A stretch of DNA of 64,000 nucleotides from Psilocybe azurescens. Taxonomy: Eukaryota > Basidiomycota > Agaricomycetes > Agaricales > Agrocybaceae. Shown here piece by piece: positions 11,719 through 21,759 of the stretch; position 1 is the stretch's first letter; each line of letters opens with the position of its first letter. The stretch is taken from the NCBI GenBank assembly GCA_023853785.1, contig JAJIRX010000019.1, forward strand, positions 124,001 through 188,000, written 5' to 3'. The position numbers and the translations under genes are program-made. The notes beneath the pieces are model-generated. The model saw only the letters and a list, made by a program, of their open reading frames with translations, did not search any database and was not told the DNA's origin.

Positions 11719-12692
11719 TCACTCGGACTCTCCAGGAAGGATCACTCCACGGTTGACAGCAGCTGCGTGTCCACGAGTGAGGTATCCATAAACCGCGAGG
11801 TATCTTCAATAGAAGCGTCAGCATATGGACTCGAAGACTGTACACCAATGAATGATCCGACATAAATAATACGCACTTGTCAAGGAATGGGAGCAGCTCT
11901 AAAGACCCGGGAGTATTCCTCCAGTCCCTCATGAGATCGCACATGACTGCAAAGAGGGAAAGGACGTGTACGCCTGCAGCACGCATCCTGTCGTTTGCGT
12001 CGTCCGCGATGCGCTGGCTGAGCGCACCAGATGCTTCCGCGTTAGCAAAGACAGTATATCCTTCCGCCCTAAGGGATAAGGCGAGAAACGCCGTGCAGAC
12101 CTGAGTATTCAGGGGTGAAGCGAAAAAACCATGAACGTGAGCAGGGTAACGGAATGGGACGACGAAAAAGGTCATACGTCGGTGGTAATGCCTGCGAGGA
12201 TAACCTGCTTCTTCCCAGTTGCCTTGACGGCCTTGCGGAAATCTTCATTGTCCCATGCATCCACCTCTCCATTACGCTTAATGAGCGGTGCATTTGGATG
12301 CATCTCGATGATTTCCTTGGGAAGTGGTCCATTCGGCCCTTTAAAATGACAGCATTTCAGTCGATAACTCATAACTAAAGGTGGAAAAAGTATTATACCA
12401 GTTTCGGCGCTGGTTGTCAAGATGGTTGGTAAATTGAAGACCTTTCCCAATTCTGCGTGGGCGAGGACGTTGTTGCGGAATTGGTCCGCTTGGAAGTCGC
12501 GGGTGAGCTGGAATAGACCGATCTGATGGTCGACGACGAGTAGGACGACGTCGTCCTTGTTGATGCGCTCGAATTGAAATTTGGCTGGACATATCATAGC
12601 GAAGGGGGAAATAATGGTGAAAAACAATTAGCTCAGATGCAATAGACCTGATTATCTCAATGTGAGGATCGACACTTACCCACAGAAGACAT
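11719..12692 (-). CDS. Isochorismatase-family cysteine hydrolase (YcaC-like)
   Basis: The start is ATG at 12692-12690, a 13-base first exon (MSSV), then KFQFERINKDDVVLLVVDHQ, LFNLPTILTTSAETG spanning an intron, PNGPLPKEIIEMHP, KKQVILAGITTDV and, after an intron inside GAC|GTC, CTAFLALSLRAEGY, with a last exon LAVYGYLTRGHAAAVNRG ending in GESE and TGA (11721-11719). The catalytic Asp is in VVDHQ and the nucleophilic Cys is the residue after TTDV; the Lys of the triad is probably in the central helix region. Members hydrolyse small amide or ester substrates; this clade is often annotated as YcaC-related amidohydrolase and its substrate is unknown. It lacks a signal peptide, so a cytosolic enzyme is likely. 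All exons join in phase without any indel, one of the few clean genes here. It is convergent with the ABC transporter gene, about 500 bases apart. Confidence 0.82.
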
Positions 12693-13904
12693 CGGACTGA
12701 GATTGAGACGAGGAGTTTCTGAAAGTTTCAATGCTAATATCTTCTCTGAGAAGAATGGGGATTATGCAGAATGGTAGGCCAATACTTATACTTTTTTGGA
12801 TCTTGGTGTTTGCATCGCTTTTATATCCAACTTCCATAACCTTTCAAAGAGTTCTCAGAGCTTCACATGTCATATCAGGCAAGCCACGGGTATCGACGGC
12901 AAGTTCTTGAACTAATTTCCATTTCAAAACTCAACTTCCCGAATGAAATGGCGACAGAAGATAGGTTTCATATTCACGATACATTGAAGGAAGATCGACG
13001 TGCTCAAGAAGTCGCATTAATCCATAGAAGTCACCAGATCGCCTTGGCGCCGAACGGCAACTGTGTCAGTCCGTGCGAATCGATGTGCCGTTTTTGACCA
13101 CGGTAATTGCGAGTGTTGTCCTTAGATAGAAACGGGGTCCACAACATGTTTGGAATATACTTGTGGAGTGGGACCGGGATGGACTTATTTAGATTCTCAT
13201 TGGTGATTACTACCAGCTTCTATCAAAAATGGTGTCTTGCTCAGCCTCTTCCGATGTTATGATCAGCATCTTTACATGCAATGGAGCATATGTGTGTGAT
13301 TCCGAAGGAATCGTTGTCCTATATGTAGTAATATGGTTTGTAGAGGGATGGGATGTCCGTGCGAATCGATAACGAGCTTTTGGTTTGCTCAGTCGGTTTC
13401 TCTGACTCAGGTAACGTCTTCATTTCAAACGATTGACCTCCTAATCAAGAGCCAGTTTAGATGTTTCAATATCCACGGTTCCACATGAACATGGCGAGGA
13501 ATCTTCTGGCACAAATGCAACAGAATCTGATAGTACATCGGTCGAAAGACCCATCGAGAGAAGCACAATACATTGTTCAATTTCCAACATAGCCCAGCTT
13601 AAGCAAGGCTGACAGTGGTCCGTTCACCTTCACCAAACCTGCTACAAGCTTTGAGGTAGTCCCAATTCTTGTGACCATATCCTAGTGATCATTCAAGGCA
13701 CATAATACCAGTCACTAATTATCGATCCAGGTGTTATAGCTAAAGTGATCCTCTGGCCTCCAGTGCTCTGGATAAATCACTAAGCTCACCAATAATGTAA
13801 AAACCACGCAAAAAAAGGTCGCAGATCACTCGCCCCTTTCAAGTTCAAAAGCACAAATTATTTAATGCCTATAGATGAAAATTTATAGTAGCGTGATACA
13901 GTGA
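12693..13904. other. Gene-less interval
   Basis: No supported gene. A 16-base word (GTCCGTGCGAATCGAT) occurs twice, near 13068 and 13351, which may be chance or a decayed local duplication. Confidence 0.4.
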
Positions 13905-14736
13905 CTATGCATCCCACAAGAATGTATTCGACGATTGCGGGACTGCGTTAGGCGCGTTGTTGTACCTCACTTGACCCATGATTCTACCACTCTTCAGGAC
14001 CTCGATGCTAAAATAAGTGATAAATATGATGCATCAGCATCGTGATCATGATTATCTTCAACGTCGTAAAAGAGAAACCAAGCAGACGCATTCAAAACAC
14101 GAACGATAAGAACATCAATCATAAAATCAAAACATACCTTAAATCTGCATGCCTCGCCCCCTGCTGATTCTTCTTCTTCATCCAGTCCTTCTTAACCAAT
14201 TCTTCCAAATGCTTCTTCGCTCTCCTCTCGTACTCGCCCCCGGAGCCCTTATATGACTGCCACGTCATATTAATATTTGCGTTCTTGTAGTCCTTCCCGC
14301 CCATATCCTTTTTAGCTTGCGCGGAGATCACTTTGCCGGCGGCGTCTTGGAACTTTTTGTTGCTTTTTACTTGGGCTTTGAATTCCTTACGGCGGGCTTT
14401 CTCGGCTGGAGTTTCTTTGCGCATGGATTTGACGCTGGACAAGGGGAAAGGGGATGAGTTCTTGGGACAGTGAGGTGACGGTGAGAATTAAACATACACA
14501 TCCCAAAGTCCTCTTGCTGATAGATCATCCTCGAGTATGTCAAGGCTCCTTGCTGCCACGAGGTTATCGATGGGGATAACATCTCGTTCCTTTGATCCTG
14601 TATGAGACTACATGCACTTATAATGATAGAGAAATGAGCGTACTGCAAGATCGGCAGAAGACCTGCTGACGGGGTATGAAGATGCCACAGTTGCGAAGTA
14701 CGCGATACAGACTGTAGCAAGAATGGAAAACTTCAT
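13905..14736 (-). CDS. Small secreted protein of unknown function
   Basis: From ATG at 14736-14734 the protein begins MKFSILATVCIAYFATVASS, a clear secretion signal (basic start, hydrophobic core, small residues before the cleavage region). Exon 2 starts at GAACGAGATG and reads ERDVIPIDNLVAARSLDILE. Exon 3 adds VKSMRKETPAEKARRKEF and a long lysine/alanine-rich helical stretch ending KDWMKKKNQQGARHADLR. A last exon at 13905-14007 (acceptor TTTTAG at 14013-14008) adds SIEVLKSGRIMGQVRYNN, then PQSSNTFLWDA and a TAG. Without that exon the frame runs on only briefly through the intron to 14119; the spliced end is more convincing. About 190 residues, no cysteines in the mature part, strongly basic. 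I recognise no named domain; agaric genomes contain many such small secreted proteins. Confidence 0.65.
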
Positions 14737-15365
14737 GGTAATAGGATTCAAATATGGATCGTTAAGTCGTTGATTAGGTCACAAAGATAATTATGGGGCG
14801 TGCGTGAATAGCAGTACCAGACAGCAAGTGGGTAAATGTGGGGGGGAGACCGGCTCTAGAAATTTCAACAGACCGTAACCTTCAGCTACTTATAGGTGTG
14901 GGCGGTCCCTTACCACGTGTCAAGATGTGCTTGCTATGCCATCAGGGAGGTATCGCCAATTTAATCGAGCGGCTTTTTCGCGTCGCCGGTGTTCGACGGT
15001 CGGGGGGTGCGGATTAGCGCGAAATCCACAATTGGCGATAGTTATGACTGTTTCGTTTGTCATGCATCCGAACGTTATGGGTGCTAGTCTGCGCTAGTGC
15101 GAGGTTACCATGTCAAGCTTTACCTTTATAAATACAGTGCTTAGTTGGACCGTACGGCGATCAGATGGCGATCAGTACGGCGGCACTGCCTACCGTAATT
15201 TCTTATTGACCAAATTCTGGAGGCACATCAACAAAGGTCATAGAATATACATGCTTATCTGGCACTAATCTGGATGTGGATCAAGGCGGTATGTATCAAC
15301 AATCTCGCCAAATGCTCCATATCAGCGTAGCCAAACATGTGGCTGGATCCTGGGAACATCTAATC
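14737..15365. other. Interval before the Ty3 insertion, containing the left half of a split ORF
   Basis: An ATG at 15276 opens a frame that runs to the Ty3 insertion point at 15365. If the 9.7-kb insertion and one TAATC copy are removed, it continues in frame (about 62 codons in all) to a TAA at 25158-25160. I recognise no family, so this could be chance, or an exon or regulatory ORF broken by the insertion. Confidence 0.3.
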
Positions 15366-15704
15366 TGTAACGGATCGGTCATCGTGACGCGTACCGTTGA
15401 CTATTTGTCATACGATTTCTCTGATATCTTTCTTTCCGGTGCCTTGCCTGGACTCTTGCACTCGTTATCATACACTCTGCCTGCTGCGGTCGTTCCTTAC
15501 CTTGATTGTTTCACCTGACTTACACATTCCTTATTATTACCTTTATTTCCATTAGGACTCTTAGAGTAACTATATAACCTACACCTCTACTCGTTGAGTC
15601 CCCAGTGAATTCATAAACGTTAAACCCGTCTCTAGAGTTCCTCTGTGTGCCGATTCGCAACCCAGAACGCTTACCAAGCTACTCTGTGTCACCCAATCGT
15701 TACA
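15366..15704 (+). repeat. 5' LTR of the Ty3 element
   Basis: It starts TGTAACGGATCGG and ends CCCAATCGTTACA, giving the usual TG..CA ends with a short inverted TGTAAC/GTTACA. It contains TATATAACC near 15571 that could serve as a TATA box for the genomic transcript. The copy at 24717-25055 is identical. Confidence 0.95.
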
Positions 15705-15861
15705 TCTTTTGACGCTTCTACACAAAAACCTCTCTCTACCTCTCTGATTTATCGTTGCTCGCTGTTCGGAACCTCGGCCTGATCAACCGTACCACCAACA
15801 CTTGCAACACTAGACTTATATTTCTGTTTCTATTATCTTCGTAAGTTTTCATTATCTAAAA

Positions 15862-18205
15862 ATGTCATTTATCTCTTCTAGTCAGAACCCCCACAAGTAT
15901 ACCCTTCGTCGTCGAGCTGGAGGCGCAGTTGCCAAAGCTGAATCCATTCGCGACATTCCTTCTCTGGCGGAAGCCACCCGGTTCAAGGCCGTGGGAGTGA
16001 AGCCGGAGCAGAGACCTTAGTCGACCGCAACAGCGGGAACGACTCCGACAGTCCGCGACGCTCGTACAGCGACGTTGCGGCGTCGAGACCTCCCTCTCCT
16101 ACCGTTAGTAATAATGGTGCTGAGGCGAACCCCAGCATGCCGCCGGTGATTAATCCCGGGCTGCTGAGAGAGACAAGTACTATCGTACCAGACTTAGATA
16201 CTCTTGTCATAGATTATCCTGTTGATCAGGTGTCACCAGAACTGGCTGACAGTTCTGATGAGAATAATGAAGGGGTTTGGACTGAAGTCAAGCGCAGACG
16301 TGCGCGTAGCCCAGAACTGGTGGCCAAGAAGGTCAGTGAGAATCATGGCTCCAGTATGAAAGCCAAGGGGTTAGAGCCCGAAAAGGCTGTTGCTGTAACT
16401 GAAGCAACTAAAGCCCTGACTGCGGAGCAGCAGGAACAAATTTCTCGCCGGTACAAAAATATAGAAAAAATTCCACGCGAAGAATCACCTTCTCGAGGGG
16501 AAGGAACATCCAAGAATAAAGGAAAAGCCGTTGATCCCCGTAATTGGGGTGCGGTTCAACTAAGCGAGGAAGAATTTGATGAGGACGCGCAACGTGCCGC
16601 TCTGGAATCTTTCAGATTGCAAAAGGAGAAGGACGTTCCTCCCCATGTGGAACGATCCGAGCCTGACCGCAGGGATAAGGGGCGGGAGAAGTCTCGACCA
16701 CAAGAAGAGACCACATCCCAACAGGTCTCAGCTAATGTTGACGTATCACGTAGTCATGCCAAACAAGCGCCGGTCAACATACCTGCAGAACGTAAGTCCA
16801 AAAACCAAAGAATGCGATGCCGACGGCTGTCCAGCCTGTTGCACAAGTAGCACCTAAGAGCTACATTGGTATTGCCTTGAAGAAGCTCCGACATCTAGAT
16901 CGCACTGCACGGAAAAATAATCGTCATTCAGAGTCTGAAGGGGACCCTTCCAGTTCGGACTCATCAAGTTCGACGTCAAGCAGCTCTTCTGGTTCCTCGC
17001 GGTCGCCCAGTCCGACTCCCTCAAAGTCCACTACTTGAAAAAGAAGAGGTCGCGATCTAAATCCAGCAATAAGAGGTCTAAGAAACATAGATCTCGCAAA
17101 TCGCGATCCCGGAGTCGTGGTAATTACAAAGTGTTCCGTCCACGAGAATACAAAGGAAATGCTGATATTAGGGAGTATCATCGATTTGTAAAAGAAGGTG
17201 CATCCTACATTGCGGATAGTCGCATTCCAGGACGAAGAGCCTGTTCAGCTCTGTCGCATTTTATGTCCGGAAAGGCGTATGATTTCTATACCCAGAAGGT
17301 CTCTATGACCGAAGAAGATTGGTCTCTTGAGGACTTCTTCACTGAGTTATTTAATTATTGCTTTCCATTAGACTACAGAATGCGTCTCAGGGAACGCTTA
17401 AATCGTTGTGTTCAAGGAACACGATCTGTGACTGCATTTTCATATGAGCTGGAAGAACTATTCAATATGATTGGATCAGTAGATGACCGGCTTCGAGTGT
17501 ATTCACTCTGGAACGGTCTGAAAGATTCTATTCAAGCCAGTCTATGGAAAGATAGCTTCAATCCAGAGATATCAACCTGGGAAGAAGTGCTCACCAAAGC
17601 TCAGATTATTGAAATCTCAGAAAGCGTTTATTCAGGACGAAATCGTCATGGGAAAGGTGGAGGAATGATCCCTCCATCAAGCATGAATAATTCTGGAGGA
17701 TATTATAACTCCAAGAAACATAACTCGAGCAAGAATAGCTCAAGTAAAGGGACATCTCATGCATCTCCTCATGGCGGTAACGCTCAAGCCAACGGGTCGA
17801 AACAGAGATCACATTCATCTAAACCAAGCAATAGCCGGGACCATTCACGATCTAATTCCAAGTTTAATAAAGATCATAAAAATCGCCAGTCCTTTCGGAC
17901 AAGGAGCTTGCAGAACGGAGGGCGGAAGGACGTTGCTTCCGTTGCAATGAAACTGGACATCTGAAGCGAAATTGTCCGCAGGGAGCGTCCGTAAAATGGT
18001 CTGGAAACAAGCCACCAGGAGTACCTAACTTCAACATGGAAATAAGCGCTGATGATCAGCACTCTGAGCTCTCAGTTGAAGTACTGGAAGAATTACCGCT
18101 TGGGTCAATGTCTTATTCAGTACATAATCAGCTAGATCAGGCATTGTTTGAGACCTTCCTGAGCCAGAATGGCGTCAGTGGAGGCCCGACTATCCTCGAA
18201 AAGAA
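15862..18205 (+). CDS. Ty3 Gag-like region with CCHC zinc knuckle (frameshifted)
   Basis: The first ATG after the 5' LTR opens at 15862 (MSFISSSQNPHKYTLRRRAG). The frame breaks near 16003-16006 (CCGG, one G apparently lost) and continues from about 16004 through a charged, probably disordered segment to about 16800. There an A5 run at 16800-16804 loses a base and the frame continues with SYIGIALKKLRHLDR and a Ser-rich tract. Another break near 17033-17042 precedes a basic RS-rich segment and a helical Gag core (17118-17640: REYHRFVKEGASY, CSALSHFMSGKAYDFY, MRLRERLNRCVQGTRSVTAF). A last break near 17930 precedes the zinc knuckle at 17934-17975, with C-x2-C-x4-H-x4-C spacing (CFRCNETGHLKRNC). 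Gag forms the particle and the knuckle binds RNA. I infer one original reading frame with four one-base losses. Confidence 0.75.
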
Positions 18206-20614
18206 TTGGGATATGCACCTGGTATCATGGGGCAATATATCTTAAATGAGATGCAACCTTATCCAGAGGATGCACGGTTTATGGATCAAGTATATTCTGA
18301 TAATTTTCCATTGGAAGATCGGTTCAGGATCTACCAGTTAGACAATGGTCTACTGCGATTTAAACCATATTTAATCGTATCAGATGATCTAACTGGGTTC
18401 CAGGTCAAGTTATCACGATCTCAATTGGAGAATCCGCACTTCGATATTGCAAGATGGTATATTCAGAAGCGCCTCGCTCATTTCAATTTACCTGCGGATC
18501 ACCCGGATTGGACTGGAGTGGAGCATCGTATGGGCTCAGCTTGGGCAGAGGTCGGACGATTTTTACTTGCGGATGGAATTACTTCCAGCTATCCAAACAT
18601 GACGCCAGATATGCACCATGAAGATCGGTTCTGGATAGGCCCTTCTCCAGAATCCGATGATTTCTATTTAATTGAGGATCATGACCTTGATCTACGTACA
18701 TCAATATCAAAGTCTTGTCTTGAGAATGACCATATCAATCTGGTAGAATGGTATAATAAGGAGCTTACACGATCAGGGAATTATGCAATGCTATATGAGG
18801 ATAGGACAATTCCCTACCTGGAAGACGTCTATCAGCTATCAATCATTCACCCTGAACCGGATGAACCAGAGTATGACGACTTACCAGATCTACAATCAGT
18901 GTCAGAGTCAGATTTTAATGAGTACGAAGAAATACCTGATTTACAGATGATGTCCACATCGGACTCAGTTGCAGATACGGAGGAGCACTCACCAATATAT
19001 GAATCAAGAGATACTCATAATGAAAATGATGTGATTAGGATTAGGTTCCGGCGTGCTGCGATGCAAGCACCTCCACCAACACCAGAAGATCATGATCTAG
19101 AAGAGGACGAGATATCTGAATTGTCCCTTGACGACATGGATCACGAAGGCTGGGGAAAGGTTGGAGATTCCCTGGGAGATCGAATGATTGAAATACTGAA
19201 TCAGCATCCTGAGTATCCTGGAGATGAAGATCATTCCATACACCCAACACACTGGGAAGGTCTGCCTCGATTCGAAATTCATAGGGATACCAGATTCGGA
19301 TTCTATGAGTTGTTTGACCGACGACGAGGTATGGAGGTCTGTATTCATGCTGCCCGATTGCGTCATGAATTATTTTCAGTCACCAAATGGTATGCCGAGC
19401 TCTGCGCTCTTAAAGCTAGGCTACCACATCCCTACCGTGTAGTCAGCTTCTGGATGCGTCGACATCAATACCATGAAACTATTATGGGAACTGTGCGTGA
19501 AGAACGAGCTCAGCGGCTGCTTGAGCTAGGATCACCTTATGATCACGAAGCAGAAGATTTCGAACCATTTGCTACACGTTTCCGTGTAGAATCAAGTGTC
19601 TTTGAACCCCATCACTTAATTATCTATGATGGGTTCAGAGATTTGCGATCTTATCTGTCCAACGAGCTTATGGAGAACCCAGAATTTAATATTATTCATT
19701 GGTATCAGTTCAGACTTCTGCAACATGATATGAAGGACTATTTCATTGATTCCGATGATGGGGACGATGATTCCGATGGTTCAGATGACTCTTCTGATGA
19801 TTTTCCGAGCATGGCATCAGTGGCTGCCAATCAAAATCGATGGGAGGAAATTCTACCATATGTGCAGGATTTAATTCATGAGAAGGTTGACCCCATTCAA
19901 CGGATGCAGACAGAGCTTAATGGAATACAAGTTGATCGCAGGAAATATCCTGCAGTACAGCGAACAGCTGCAGTTGTCAAAGACAAGGCTAGAGTCTTGC
20001 CTAAACCTGTAGTAATTACGGTGCAGATTAATGGAAACCCTGTCCGGGCATTAATAGATTCAGGCTCACTGGGAGACTTTATGTCGTCCACAGTAGCTGA
20101 TCAACTCAAATTGCGTTGTGAGAAACTCGATGAATCCCTGTCATTGCAGCTTGCAGTGCAAGGTTCTCGTTCTAAAATTAATTCCAGAACAAGATGCCGC
20201 TTCCAATATCAAAAGATTGATGAGGAACGTACCTTCGACATAATTAATTTAAATAACTATGATGTAATTTTGGGTACGCCATGGATGTACCAACATCAAG
20301 TTTGTATTGGGCTGAATCCAGCTCGGGTTGTAATTGGAAGCAACATCGCCATTGCCATTAAATCAGGAGTGGATACTAAATTACTTTCCCAAGCCATATC
20401 CTTGGGAACAGATGAGCTTGAAATGGCACGAGAAGAATTGCGCAAGTATGTGGAACCATTATGCAAAGAAGTAGGAGACACTGAACTACCTCCATTCCGA
20501 GCAATTAACCATACTATTCCACTGATAGATGTGAATAAAACATATCCATGGCGGCCATCACGATGCCCTGAAGCTTTCCGAGCTCAATGGGCTGAAAACG
20601 CGATGCTTATTTGA
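18194..20614 (+). CDS. Ty3 Pol N-terminal part: four repeated modules, acidic linker, aspartic protease
   Basis: This is an unbroken 802-codon frame (from the ATG at 18206; probably continuous with Gag through a lost A in the A4 run 18199-18202). Residues about 36-92, 138-190, 353-405 and 456-508 look like divergent copies of one module of about 55 residues: an RF-x-hydrophobic start, a middle with YLI or LII and an acidic turn, then a leucine-rich helix ending in WY followed by basic residues (for example HFDIARWYIQKRL and EFNIIHWYQFRLL). Acidic linkers separate them, including an Asp/Ser tract at 515-532. Residues about 600-705 are a retropepsin: the catalytic motif ALIDSGS has its Asp at 618, and YDVILGTPWM is the flap-distal hydrophobic-hydrophobic-G motif. 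The protease cleaves the polyprotein. The frame ends early at an A4 run (20595-20598); one more A leads into RT. Confidence 0.8.
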   Translation, partial: PRKELGYAPGIMGQYILNEMQPYPEDARFMDQVYSDNFPLEDRFRIYQLDNGLLRFKPYLIVSDDLTGFQVKLSRSQLENPHFDIARWYIQKRLAHFNLPADHPDWTGVEHRMGSAWAEVGRFLLADGITSSYPNMTPDMHHEDRFWIGPSPESDDFYLIEDHDLDLRTSISKSCLENDHINLVEWYNKELTRSGNYAMLYEDRTIPYLEDVYQLSIIHPEPDEPEYDDLPDLQSVSESDFNEYEEIPDLQMMSTSDSVADTEEHSPIYESRDTHNENDVIRIRFRRAAMQAPPPTPEDHDLEEDEISELSLDDMDHEGWGKVGDSLGDRMIEILNQHPEYPGDEDHSIHPTHWEGLPRFEIHRDTRFGFYELFDRRRGMEVCIHAARLRHELFSVTKWYAELCALKARLPHPYRVVSFWMRRHQYHETIMGTVREERAQRLLELGSPYDHEAEDFEPFATRFRVESSVFEPHHLIIYDGFRDLRSYLSNELMENPEFNIIHWYQFRLLQHDMKDYFIDSDDGDDDSDGSDDSSDDFPSMASVAANQNRWEEILPYVQDLIHEKVDPIQRMQTELNGIQVDRRKYPAVQRTAAVVKDKARVLPKPVVITVQINGNPVRALIDSGSLGDFMSSTVADQLKLRCEKLDESLSLQLAVQGSRSKINSRTRCRFQYQKIDEERTFDIINLNNYDVILGTPWMYQHQVCIGLNPARVVIGSNIAIAIKSGVDTKLLSQAISLGTDELEMAREELRKYVEPLCKEVGDTELPPFRAINHTIPLIDVNKTYPWRPSRCPEAFRAQWAENAMLI

Positions 20615-21258
20615 AATCAGGAAGATGGAAAATTACTTCGGCAGGGAACACTGTGCCTATGCTTCTGATTCCGAAGCCATGCAAAGATGGAAAGCCGGCT
20701 GAGCTTCGCACTGTGGTAGATCTGCGAGAACGTAACAAAAATACCCAAAAATTAACTTCACCTCTTCCTGATATGGAGGGGATGCTTCGGAGGGCGTGTC
20801 GTCATCCATTTAGATCCTCTTTGGATATGAAAAGTGCATATGAGCAGATCCGTATTATTCCTGAGCACGTGGAGCGCTCTACAGTCACAACTCCAGATGG
20901 CAACATGGTTAGCCAAGTAATTCAGATTGGAGACGCAAATGCTCCTGCTACTTACCAGGCCTTGATGAACCATTTGTTCTCTTCGTACATTGGGGTGTTT
21001 ATGGACATTTATTTGGATGACATTGTTATCTATTCCGATACTCTGGCAGATCATATCAAACATGTCAAGATGATCATTGATATTTTGAGGAGAGAAAAGC
21101 TCTACTTGAGTAAAAGTAAATTGCACTTCTTAGCATCAGAATTAAAGCTATTAGGTCGTATAATTGATGATAATGGTATTCGAATGGATGCTGCAAAGGT
21201 AGACACTGTTATTGCCTGGAAAACTCCCACCAACCGAGACCTGCTCCGTGGTTTTTAG
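20611..21258 (+). CDS. Ty3 reverse transcriptase domain
   Basis: The frame reads RTVVDLRERNKNT, RSSLDMKSAYEQIRI, IQIGDANAPATYQALMN and the catalytic MDIYLDDIVIYS. The YLDD pair is at 21010-21021; the Asp of the SLDMKSAYEQI segment is the first catalytic acid. These are the palm and fingers motifs of Ty3-type RT, with HIKHVKMIIDILRREKLYLS leading to the thumb. It is joined to the preceding frame by restoring one A at 20595-20598. It stops at TAG (21256-21258) because a T5 run at 21252-21256 is one base short; the next bases then read LGSVGYLADDVPGVR, the normal continuation. Confidence 0.9.
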   Translation: MKSGRWKITSAGNTVPMLLIPKPCKDGKPAELRTVVDLRERNKNTQKLTSPLPDMEGMLRRACRHPFRSSLDMKSAYEQIRIIPEHVERSTVTTPDGNMVSQVIQIGDANAPATYQALMNHLFSSYIGVFMDIYLDDIVIYSDTLADHIKHVKMIIDILRREKLYLSKSKLHFLASELKLLGRIIDDNGIRMDAAKVDTVIAWKTPTNRDLLRGF

Positions 21259-21759
21259 GGTCAGTAGGGTATCTCGCAGATGATGTGCCAGGAGTGCGAT
21301 ATTCCCATGGGCATTTTGTCTGCTCTAACCGGTGACACAGTACCGTTTAGATGGAGTTACACGGAACAACGAGCCTTTGAAGATGTTAAGTCACTTGTCC
21401 AGCAGGCTCGAGACCATCATAGAGTACCTTTGGATTATTCAGCTTCTGCTGAACCCATTTGGATGGTCACCGATGGATGTGCCACTGGGATCTCCGGATT
21501 AATCAGTCAGGGTTCAAACTGGAAAACTGCGAAAATTGCTGCATTTTATTCTGCGAAATTGAATGCTGCACAACAAAATTACCCAGTACATGAGATAGAA
21601 ATGCTGGGTGGGATTGAAACTATGCTTCGTCATCGAGATTTACTGCAAGGAGCAAAATTTAAATGGGTTACAGACCATAAGGGACTAACTCACCTACTCA
21701 ATCAGAAAAATTTATCAGGGCGTCAAGCCCGTTGGATTGAAAAAAATCTCGTCATTTGA
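21259..21759 (+). CDS. Ty3 RNase H domain
   Basis: After a further phase change near 21294-21303 the frame reads IPMGILSALTGDTVPFRWSY, the RT-RNase H connection, then WMVTDGCATGISGLISQG (catalytic Asp in TDGC), AAFYSAKLNAAQQNYPVHEI (catalytic Glu in HEIE) and KFKWVTDHKGLTHLL (catalytic Asp in TDHKGL). It degrades RNA in RNA-DNA hybrids. The end is broken at an A7 run (21740-21746), where one A too many shifts the frame before SSFDFEVMYVPGTENVVADA, which belongs to the same domain. Confidence 0.88.

Noticed and set aside
14119..14442. Unspliced end of the secreted protein at 14119
   Set aside because: A good donor at 14137 and acceptor at 14008 lead to an in-phase last exon of 33 codons with coding character, so the read-through end in the intron is less likely.
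15705..15730. tRNA primer-binding site after the 5' LTR
   Set aside because: The bases following the LTR do not begin TGG and match no tRNA 3' end that I can recall; no claim made.
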